Below are positions 49,631-60,900 of a DNA stretch of 64,000 bases, one piece after another. Both the position numbers and the translations under genes were made by a program. The DNA is taken from assembly GCA_003864495.1 (NCBI GenBank), contig ML133496.1, positions 565,122-629,121 of the forward strand, written 5' to 3'. The stretch is from Nemopilema nomurai. Taxonomy: Eukaryota; Cnidaria; Scyphozoa; Rhizostomeae; Rhizostomatidae. Each line of letters opens with the position of its first letter. Positions within the stretch are counted from its first letter, which is position 1. Below the pieces are notes generated by a model. It made no database searches and had not been told where the DNA came from. It saw only the letters and a list, made by a program, of their open reading frames with translations.

Positions 49631-50041
49631 GGTTGTATCATGCATTACACCTGCGCAGTGACAAGGTGCGCATGGGCTTACAGTCAATGGTTATCAAGCA
49701 AAGTCGATGTTGCCGGCCCAGACAGTCGGCTCCTACAAGCCAGCCCTAGTACTATCGGACTGCACTATTGCCAGCGTACTGCACTGACCTGCGAAGCTGG
49801 ATGTCTCTTGCCTCTCCGGATAGTCTTTCAAGGACGCCTGCGCAATGTCTGTGCTCAGCTTGATGCCTGGCTGCGCTGCGATGGCGCTCCACAGCGAATC
49901 CTCCAGTTGGTAAACAACATGTGGCTCCTGGCCTAAGTCGATTTTCGCGTAGCTCTTTCCTGATTGGTGGATGCCGTACAAGTGGGATTTGGCGGCGTCC
50001 CACGCTTTCACGTACACCATGTCCAAGGGCAATGCTGAAAT
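49631..50041. repeat. near-identical tract shared with paralogue A (right copy)
   Basis: Partner of 40995-41405, the same 411 bp. It includes the last coding exon of paralogue B, whose protein differs from A by essentially one residue (ALPLD versus ALPSD). Confidence 0.85.
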
Positions 50042-53000
50042 TTGATCGGATTCCTCTTCAATTTTGAAATACAAGGCTATGGCTCCACATTTGATACAAT
50101 TTTAGCTAGATAAACAATCTTTATGGAATCTCCTTTATCTTAGCCTTACCCTTTCATCAGTTAGGAAATCATTGTATTTAATGTTTTAAAAAATTTGATA
50201 AAGTATTTGGAGTGACACCCCTCCTCTCACCTCATATAGACACGTGAATAAACCAACTCCCGATCTGCTATGCCTAGCAGTATGTTATTCACCAACATCT
50301 TTATTTTCTGCCCATATTGCCAGTTAAGTAAAGCTTTTGTCTTGCTTCGAATAGAAACTTTTTAGCCATTCATAAGCCATTCGTGCATGAAAGAATCGAA
50401 GAGATCGTTTTTTGCACAATGTTCAGCTGATGCGTGCACATTTGATTTCCGCACACTATCACCCCCAACCCCCTCTTCCCCCCTTTTTGGCCCTCTTTCT
50501 GAAGTCCTTATAACTAGCATAGAAATCAGGCCCTATCCCGTTCAGATGTTATAAATAAAATTATACGTACCTCGTATGCTGGAGTGATATGTCCCATTTG
50601 TGTAGAAGCAGGATGGCTTGGAACTAAAACAGATTTTGTTAAACTTGCTGCATGATTTTTTTGCAAATAAATGAATGTTATCACTGTTCAATTTATTAAA
50701 GGAACCTCAGGAATTTTCTTTTACAGCCCTTGATTTTTAGAGGACCATCAACATGAAATGAAATGTCTTATGATTCTAGTAATCTTTGATGGCAGGGGTT
50801 TTCTTGTCAAACTGTTTCTTGTATTCTTTTTCACTGCTTTGCAGTAAGCTTTTCCTACAGGAACAAATTTGCGTTTTGAACAATATTTACTGGTATTTTC
50901 TCTTTCAAGGAATTAAGTTATGAAACTTACGGGTTCTTGTTTCTGTTGCAGAAGAATAATTCACTGTCACCTATTGCAAGAATGACCTTTTGTCCCATCG
51001 GAATTCGGCTGGCCATGGAAACAACTGGTAACATATGAAAAATACATATGAATTAAATCGTATCTGGATCTGGCAAAGGAAGTAGCCAAAGTTTGAAGAT
51101 TAGGCTCCGAAGGCCATTTCGCTTCATACTGTAACTACTAAATTGGCATTAAATCTAAAACAGTTGCCAAAGTCCCCTTTAGACGCCGTGAGATTCTTAG
51201 AGTTTCGTAAGTCCTTTCTCTTTTGTGAACTAATAAGCAATGGGAACGCAGGGTATCTGGCTGCTGCGAGGGCGCTCTTGCATGACGTTTATGATTTCGA
51301 CTTTAGTGACGTCATCATGCAGTCATGGTGTGTAGTATGAGGTGTTGCTATAATCAAGATGACAGTTTAAAAGGGGCCTGGGGCTAGGCCTGTGGCCACT
51401 GTGTCGTGAGAAATTCTTAGAATTATATTGTTGCCCCCTGCCTAATTACAGTGTTACCTCCCGTTTTACTTCGAAAACTATAGCCATTCACAAATTGTTG
51501 CCCTGCTGAATGGAATTGCCGTATTCAAGCTTTTTCTCACTCAAGCTTTCAGTAAAACATGTGTTTCTTTCGCAATGGCCTTCTCTGCCCTCAATTTAAA
51601 AAAGAACGGATCTTCGATTATAATATCTCAAACAGTTAGGCAACTCTTTGGCACCAGTTTTAGTGGGAGCAAGAAGGCGATTTGAAAGGTGTGTTACCAT
51701 CAACAAGTCGGAATCTGGAGCTGCTACAATCAGATACTCTGATTAGCGGCTCCCCCTCTGTACCCGTTGCCGTGGGGATCACGCACATTTCACTCCATGT
51801 CCGCCGAACCAGCCAGCCAGTCCTTGACACCTCAAACATTCCGTGCTCAGCACACATGTCTGATCTTCCTAACCATTTGTAGGACTTTATGCCTAAACAT
51901 TGGGCGGAGGCCACGTTCTGCCAACCGCCGTGCTCGTTGTATTCGAACGCATCATTGCAGCTGCCATTGAGATGAGGGCGGTCCCTGTCAGGAATGAACG
52001 AAATGCACCTTCCTGATGGTATATGCTTTATCAGGAACTTGCCTACAATTGAAATGCATGTAAGACACTGGATGTAAGAGTCGGTTGCAGAAACGTTAGC
52101 TGAACTGATTTCCGCATCGAAGATCATTTCTGAAGAATAGTGATGAGATGCCCTACAATGTATTAAGAGGCCTCTTCAGTAGCCGTCAGAAGTGGTACTG
52201 CACACTTCTTTGTGATCACCAAAAATCACTCTTGTCAATGAAGGGATCCGTTTCGCTTAGAAATTTGTTTGACCATAGTCTTTGATTTTAGTGGTGCTAA
52301 TTCTCTCAAAAGCTTGTAGGGATGATAGCGGGTGAAACGCGAATTGGTGTGTGCGGGCCATGCTAAATGCCCTTAATTTACCTCTTGACTCTGGCATCTG
52401 AAAGGCCTTGTTAAGACCCACGGCCATCATATCGATGGCTCCGTTTGGAGAGCAAGTGCTGTTGGCACAGTAGGAAAACAGCGTTGGGATAGTTGTCATG
52501 TATTCTTTCCATTCTCTCAGCCTTAATAGCCATCCATTAAATTTGACAAGCAAATTGATTTTCGGTTTGAATGTTATGCCAATCGTGGTGAACTGAAAAA
52601 ATTAATATTTCGCTGTAGTTTTTTGCAAAGTAAATACTGTAGCATAGACTTTCACTCAATTTTGGGATATTTTTGGAATGGGACAAGGCCTGACTGTAGA
52701 TTCCCGGCTCAAAAGAGTACCCTGGGTTCCAGAGAGTCATGTGGCAAGCAATGCCCTATTTTCTTCACTCCCTTTTTGACCCAGGGTAGGTAAAGAGTGG
52801 CGAGACAGGGCCATTCTCTAGGGGCGGGGTGGCGAAAAAGGTTTGCGAACCATACCACAAGGATCCATGCAGTTTGAATTCATGGAAGGCTGGAGCATGG
52901 TTAGACCAGGGAAGTAGATGAGACAGGAAGTAGAATAAAAATTCCTGAATCTAAATCAATGCCCTCTAAATAAATTTTTCTCAAAATTTAAATATTTTAC

Positions 53001-55591
53001 AGATAGCAAGAAACAGTGGAAACATACTTTTTGCATACTGAAGTACTTTTCGTACGACAATCCTCAAGTTCAGCAAATGTCGGAGAACTATCGAAGGCTG
53101 AATAAATGAATTGTGGACCCGCTCACCGTGATAATCAGCTCGTTGTTACTTTGCTCTGAAACAAAGACATTGCGTCCAATTTCAGCTGCCCCGTTCCGCT
53201 TCGAACTCACGTATCCAGCATATGGCGGTAAATAAAGGCGAACCTTCGCATTGTATGCATTTATGCGAGACTCTATTGTGTGGGATACCTGAATTTTAAT
53301 CTCCGAATAGAACCTTTGAGAAAGAAGGAATTGAAACAATTGACTAGAGAGCAGCAGTGTTTGAGTGTAGGGGCTGAAACGAACTTTTATTGATGCAAAA
53401 CATTGCTGCTTATTGTTTTCTATTGCTGTTTATCAGAAAAGGCAGAAGTTTCGCTGGGAGGTCAAAGAATCATTACCGTTCACATTCCAAGAGGAAGAGG
53501 GGTATCACATTTAGAAGAAAAAATTACCTCCGTTGAACTCTGTCCCAGTTAAAATTGCTTCGTATGATTAGCCAATGAAGTTATGCAAAGTTAAACTCTC
53601 ACTTTTCGAATGAATGTTCTTCGCTGCGTAATAATTCGGCAGAAAGGCTTTGCTGCAATTGTCATTGCATCGAGTATAAAGAAGTAATTTTAGACAAAAG
53701 CGTTTGAATGCTTTCCTATAATAGAAAACATTTGTAGCTGGCAAACCAGGTAAAAGCAATTTTAATAAGACAGTAGGGCAGACTATAGCGAGACAGTACA
53801 CTAAGTGGAAATGTAGCAAACCTACCCAAAGTATGCAATCAGGTTAAAGCTGTACTCTATGCTATAGCTAAGCTTTGGCCTGTCGCCCTCACTTCTGGCG
53901 ATGGTAGTTGCCTCTTCGCTCACCCAAACATACTCGTCACCCACTTCTCCAGAGCACCTGACCCAAAGTGTGTCACTGCTGGATGCGCCGGGTTTGTCTA
54001 CTGTCTGAAAATGACCCAAAATCGAAAACATTCATTTCAAAAAGACTTTTGAAATGAAGAATAAAAAGAAAAACTGGAGAATAGAAAGAAGAAGACTGGA
54101 GAATAAAATGAAGAAGACTGGATCGATTGACAACTCGAAAGAGCACCTGCTAGGGCTGAAGAGTTTGCAAACAGATTCCGTTTGATTTTACAAGTCGACA
54201 TAAGGTATTTTTTAATTTTTGCGGCCCTGGTACCCAGGGTAAGATAAGGTATGCTACTAAAGCCCTACCCTCATAGATGCTTGCAGCTTTAGGGTGTTAT
54301 CTAGCACTACTTCTCTCGAAGTGTTAGTTCTTGATACTGTTGTAAATTTTTTAAAGATAACATCGTCCAGTCCATCCTTGGCTGTCGAGGATGTTTGGGT
54401 TGGCGCAGTGGAAAAGTCACCTGCATCGACGTTAGTTCCCTGGGTAACTGTTCTCATGGAAACCCCCGTCATACCTGCCAACAGGATAAATTTTTTACGA
54501 AACTTGAGTGAAACTATTTCTTTATCAAAACTGAAGACACTTGTGAAGATCCCCGTTTTTACTAGATCTGAAAGCGTTTGGACAAACAGAGGCCCACTCT
54601 AGCTACACATGACGGGATAATCGCAATTTCCGTGATTACCAAACAGAAACAACAACAACCATCTGTGATTTTCAATCGCAGAAAGCAATATTACTATAGA
54701 TTGAACTTAATTTTTTTCTGGTAGTTGAGATAGAGCATGACTGACAAAATGGTGCCATGTAGAAATCACTTGGTTGATTAATTCTTCCAGCAACATATTT
54801 GAAGAAGCGATATACTTTCTGAATGCCACAAACAAAAGAAGTATATGGTGAAAATGGATATGCGTTTTGAAGACTATGCTATAAGGGATTCTTCTAAATC
54901 TGATTAGAACTACCTGCATGGCCATCGGTAAATGGGCCGTTCATTGAAATGACGGTGGAAGACGCAGGGCTTGTGCCAACCACCATTTCAATGTCAAACA
55001 CAGTGACATGTTGCACCTTGAGTTCTGTCAAGGAAGTCTTTGGTTTCAAGATAAAGACTGGATCTGGAAAATAGCAAACCTTGACTTGAAACAGTAAGAA
55101 ACCGTTAGATAATAAGCGAATCTAAGTTAAGAATCATATAATAAACAGCATCAAAAGGAGAACATCATTTTATTTGTGTTCCTTTATTCCCCCAAAATGC
55201 CTCCATCTGTTATTTGTAGCCATCGCTCCAACTCATAGGTTAAGTGTGTTATGTCCGATTTTTATTTCCAGTAAAACATTGTAGCTTTCTTTGCTAGGCA
55301 TTGTGAAATTGTATCTTACCTATAGCTCTCACACGAACGACTCCTAACAAGGCCTACAAAAGAGTAAGGCTTGTTAAATAGGATGATGCAAATTAGCCCT
55401 TGCCAGCTCTGTTGCATTTAGAACCTTCATATTCAAGGAGTTACCAGGCAATAATCACAGTTTCAGTCTAGGTAGCCACTTTGTGGCAACAGTAAACTCT
55501 GGATGCTGATTAATTTAGCAAATTGTAATCTCACGAGACAACATACCACCACAAAGAAGCCCTGGAGTCTCTCTTTCTTCGACTGCAACAT
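49733..55591 (-). CDS. secreted multidomain protein, paralogue B (family not recognised)
   Basis: Eleven exons: 55547-55591 (ATG), 55320-55353, 54914-55063, 54269-54474, 53826-54004, 53127-53313, 52382-52592, 51698-52042, 50931-51024, 50571-50623 and 49733-50034 (stop), about 601 aa. The start MLQSKKERLQGFFVV/ALLGVVRVRA is a hydrophobic signal split by an intron at the same place as in A. Exons 2-6 and 9-11 have the same sizes and phases as in A, except exon 6 (187 against 190 nt). Exons 1, 7 and 8 differ more in length. The cysteine-rich exon 8 (HIPSGRCISFIPD ... WQNVASAQCLG) is much diverged from A, while exons 4, 5 and 11 are nearly the same. In the last exon a strong internal donor (TTCGCAG|gtcagt) could give an alternative end. 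The family is not recognised. A secreted or matrix role is inferred from the signal peptide and cysteines only. Confidence 0.75.
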
Positions 55592-57972
55592 TCCGATGAG
55601 GTTCACGAACAGAGTTGCCAACCTGATTCTAGTTTTATTTGCAGATTAGCTGCCCACTGGTTGTATACAACTGAATGTATCGCTTTGGGGGAAATATGCA
55701 TATATAGCTAAATTGACTCAATATGCATATATGCATGAATAGCTAAAATTACGGCATTAACTTTTACAAGAATAATGAATTGCACCACAGGTGCAGTAAA
55801 ACAGGTGGTATGTTGGAAGCCAGCTTTGATACCATAAATCTTTTAATCGGGTTGAATAGGTACCTGAATGGGTACATTCAAACACATTAGATCTGAAGAT
55901 AATTAATGCTTTTTGCTTGATTCACTCTAAGAGAAAAATGGTAATATTTGTGATGTAAGTGTTTTTGGGTAAAGTAGCCACTTGTAAAAATTTATCAGTA
56001 TTGAAATACAACGCATTGAAAGTAGTTGACTTTTTATGCATACACTTTCCGGAACTGTGGAGGGGAGCTTTGATGTAAAAAGCCCGGGATGTATAGATTT
56101 ATGCAAGAGCGACTTCTTCCCTTTGGGTGCACTAAACATTCCTCCCCTGAGATTCGTTCCTACAAAGGAATTAATCTTGTCTTGCCTGGATCTCCCCTGA
56201 GATTCGTTTCAACATCCGATGAGGCGAGTAATTTCTAATCTCAGACGCCATCATTTCTATTACGCGCCATTTTGTTGTGGGCCTAAGTCAGAGATATTTG
56301 TAGCGTGTTAACCAAACTTGGCAACAAATAAACCGTCTTGAGAACTTCCAAGTTGTTTCTGGTAAGTCATAGTTTTCTGATTGGCATCTGTCAGGTAACT
56401 TATCAATCTTTCCTAGTTGCATCAAAATCGCTTGCAATTTATAATTCCATAAACGTAAATCTAGGCTGGTAATCTGTGTGAAGCAATTTGTTATTCCGTC
56501 AGAAGTTCACAAATTAAATGAAATTTGCAAGTATCGAAGTTTATTGATAACATTTGTGTGTAATAATTCACAAATATATAATACTAATTATTTTCAATAC
56601 GAAGCCATACGAATTCAAAATTTCAACCATGAAAAATTCAGGCTCCTTCAAATTGTGCTTCACTGCCAGCGCCATGGCTTAGCTTAAGAACGCTCTTCAA
56701 TTATAGGTTCAAACAGAGATATAAAGACATTATTTCCATTTTAATCTAAATACACAAATTTACATGTATATTTTATTTCATTCAGAAATAAAATTAGTGC
56801 GTGATTATGGGTCTAGCCCTAATAAGCCGATTGTAAACAACTGATAAATAAGTTGAGAAGAAAATGAAACAATTTTATGTTCTAATTCAGACGAACAATA
56901 ATATAGGTATTGCATGTGTTAGCCTCAGAAAAGCGAATTGCTTACTTCAAGGGATAAGGCTGCAACGAAACATCTTCCTAGAATCTAGAGCTTCTTTATT
57001 ATTCTTTTTATTTTTCAAGTAAAAATCTTTGCCTGTGTAAAAGTATTACACAGTTCATCCAAAGCTGATTGTCAAAGAATTTACAGGAAATATTGTCTTG
57101 AATGGTTTGTATGCTATTGTGGCTGTTGACGGGGGTTTCTCCTGATAAATCTGTACGCGCACCCTTTCTGTCTACAGTCTTTCCAACGCTTGGTTTTCAA
57201 AAGCTAGGTTTTTATGGAGCAAGGACCTCAAAGCATGTGAAAACGAAAGGCAGGGGTCCCTTCGTAATGGCTCCTTTGATTGCTTTGACGCGAGAGAGAG
57301 CTTCCTGTGTCATTTGAGTGAAATTATGTTGAGTTACAAAGCTACCGATATGTCGTCGGTTTTCTGCGCTCTGGTTTAAATACAAAAGGAATTGATAATG
57401 TGATCGCCATCCAAATTATCAGAATACATCAAAAAGTTGACGAATGCTACATAGCGCCTTTAATTCATGTTAACAGGGTAACCAATGACAAATAATTTAA
57501 GAGTTCTCCAACAATCAACTACTTGGCTAGGCCGGTCGTCCGCAGTTCTTTGCCTACTTACTGCTGCGAGGCCGTGATACAAAACCATTATTCAATCCAA
57601 TTCAAGCTCCGAAACACAGGGGAATTGCGTTGACCGTCACGAAATCTGCGAAAAGACATGATAGAAGTCTAGAGAAAGTCTTATTATTAATAAGTCAATG
57701 GGGCAATGATCGTTTGCATTGGTGATCCATTACAAAGCTTTGGGCTTCTGCTATCAATGACGTTGATTACAGTTCTACTCGAATTTGGGGTGTAATGCGT
57801 ATGTTAATGGGTAGAAGTGCTGGAGATTGAAATAACAGTTAACAGTAGAAGTCCTTCCCTCGACACAATCTAAAGGCTACAAAAATAGCAGAGTCGACAC
57901 GATGACATAAATGAATCTACACAAATCAAGAAATCTGTTCTTCTTTTGGGCGAAAGCTGAGCGACATTCCTA
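55592..57972. other. intergenic region between paralogue B and the SH2 receptor
   Basis: About 2.4 kb. It is the presumed promoter of paralogue B and the 3' flank of the SH2-receptor gene. A short phrase (ctcccctgagattcgtt) is repeated at about 56145 and 56191. No exon or domain is recognised. Confidence 0.4.
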
Positions 57973-60900
57973 TCACAAAGAACTTCGAAGCCACGGCTCA
58001 GTGAGAACGACCTCCGGGGTCCCATCGCCGAGACTTAGAGGGACCACTTGGTAGTGCTCGATGACGTCAAGCAGCGAATCACGTGTCACCGGCTCGCCGT
58101 TGCCATACTTGACCATGAAGGCTCCGTTCGGCGTCCTTCCGACGTCAAGATGGAGAACCCCGTGTTCGGCCCCCTCGACCGTTTTAATCCCCAGTCTAAG
58201 TCGGTCTTCGTCTGTTTTGTAAGCCAAATAGGATCCACTTTTGTTACATTGCTCAAACGAACTTTCAACTTGCTTCTCAGTCATTTCGCCTTTGTACCAG
58301 GGAAGTGATTCATACTAGAAGGTACATACTTTTGTTAGGCCTAATGCTCGCGCTGATGAAATTGCATAATTTTAGTCTCAGTAGGGTGCAAAGAATTGTG
58401 CAGTGGGGTCCTCTCTTGTATAACCTGAATAAGAGGGTCCAGATGGGTCAAGCTTCTTTTAGTAAAGAGTGCCTATATGTTATTCTAGCTGGTGGTAAAG
58501 ACATCCTTTCCCTCTCTGCTTAGAAAAAGCAACCACTCGTTTGAGGACCCATCCCTACTTCTATCTCCTGCTCAATGGATCTGGAGGTAAAGGACAAACT
58601 CTACATAATCCCTATTTATAGCTTTTATATCCTATATTTTATATCCCTTTTTACCTTTTATTCATATGTCTTGTCCAGACAGTCGTGTCTGCGGAATACC
58701 TTTCTGGATCAATAAAAATTTGCTTAGAATGTCCTACCAAAAGCACGAGTGTACTAGTGACATGACAAGTGACAGTGAGATGTCTGCAAGTTGGAAGATT
58801 TCGTAACAGAGTCAATAAGCATGGCACAAAGTGTCTTGGTAAGCAAAACTATTGCCATATGTGTGTCTTGTTGAGAAATCCTTCCACGTAGCCTGTGTAA
58901 AGCTTGCAAATTTACAAATGAAACTGGATTTGCTTGTGCCTCCAGCTCGAGAACAAATAAGTTAAACCCTTTGTCATGCCTGGTCACTTTTACTACATAT
59001 TTATGTTAGCTAGACTGTAGAGATTCCCGTTTTCAAAATGACATAGACGTCATAGAGTGTTTGGATCATAACGTGTTTGGAGCACAAGTTGGAATTTTTA
59101 GAACAGAACATAGAGTGTTTAGATACAACGAAGATACAACGAAGATAGTTTGGAACATAAGGTAGAATGTTTAGAACGTAAGATAGTGTGTTTGTTATTA
59201 CCTGCTCGGGTTTTCTCGTTTCCCCGCCCTTCATCTGTCCTGCTACGTCAATCATAAACGATTCATCAATGGGCACGTGACTCGCTCGATAATCAGCATT
59301 TCCAGAATATGCAACGTTAGTCATTCCTACTTGATCCTAGATACAAATGAAAATGAATAGCACTAACGGTGTTAAACAAATCCATAGAATAATATGATTG
59401 CTAAACATCGCTATAATATTGCTATACCGACAGTTGGCACTTCTGTAGCATGCATTAATACTACAAACACTACTAGAATACTATCGATGTATACGTACAA
59501 TTTTGCTCATCATGATGTCCGATCGCAGCAGATCTTCCTTGCTGTTCCCACGCTGGGCAATTCGCTCAGTCATCGTCATATTATTGGTCAAATTGCCTTG
59601 ATTGCGTCTGAAATCGCAAAAGCAAATAGCTGAGAAATCGAGTTATCTTGGTGGCCTAAGGTTACCAGCCAAAGGTGGCCTATATAGATTTAGCACCGCA
59701 TTACATTGCAAAAGATAGAATGAGGCTGGTGTCGGCTACGAGGCTGTGAATTGCTAAATAAGAGTGAGCTTTCGGCTCTCCTGGTGATCAGGAACTATGG
59801 GACAGCTATCTGCATAGAGGCTATATCTGCACGTGTGACCAATCAGCTGGGACCCATCAGTTGTGCATTCTCATAGGCGAGGTCCCGTTAAGGCACTTTT
59901 TGCACCATATCAAAAACCTTTGAGCATTAATTGAAGCTGGGAAGATAAGTCTCTGAGATGATCATGATCTTTCCAAACTGCGAGTCATGGTGAAGAAAAT
60001 TACCTTTTGAGAAATATGTATGCCCCAAGAGCAGCAACAGCAACAAGTACCATGGCACAAACTACTGCAACTATGACCCCAGTATCAGAGCCTTCCGCTT
60101 TCTCCCCAGTTGCCTTGTCGGTGTATGCTGAAACAAAACATAAAAGCGTAACTTGCTAGTTGGATTGGTTTGCTGGGAGTGATTAGTTGATTTTCCAGGA
60201 CTGATTAGTTGATTTTCCAGGACTGATTAGTTGATTTTCCTGGACTATTCCTTAAAGGTATGCAGTCTTCTCCGTTTCAGACTTCACCTTTCTCGCGAGC
60301 CAATGCCCCCTGTATGATTCAGCTAGTCTGGAAAGCAATCTACGTTGTATCGTGTTGTTATGTAATGCGCATATCTCCCTTCACTTGACTTGATTTTGCT
60401 TGACAGCGAGGTGTCATGACAGCAGGCCTCGTTTCAGCATGACGAAGGCCAAAGGGCATTGTGGGATACAATATCGTCATAACTGACGTTTTGGAGCCCG
60501 AAATTTCAGCTTTTCACTTTCTAGACCAATCACCAAGATTCTGGCAGAAGTGCCAGCCAATAGCTAATATTAATCGCCTTTGATGAAAAAATAAGAGTTT
60601 TCTTACCTAGATCGACGTACTGGACTTCAAAATTGCTGCTGGCCAATGCGTCTCGCACATGCTCCTGCTGTATGGCGTCTATAGCCTTCTTTGCTTCGAT
60701 TGTTTTGCCACTGCTCTTATCCTTTGCCACGATCTCCAACGTAACTCTAAGGCAGAAGATTTTCATAATCTCAGAACAGAGAGATCTCCTTCGACTTTAA
60801 GTCATTACTTCCATAATCTCGGTAACGTCTATTTATCTACCCGCAGACTGGCGTTTTACCTGGACGGTTATATGAACCTTGCACTGTATTGAGAAATACT

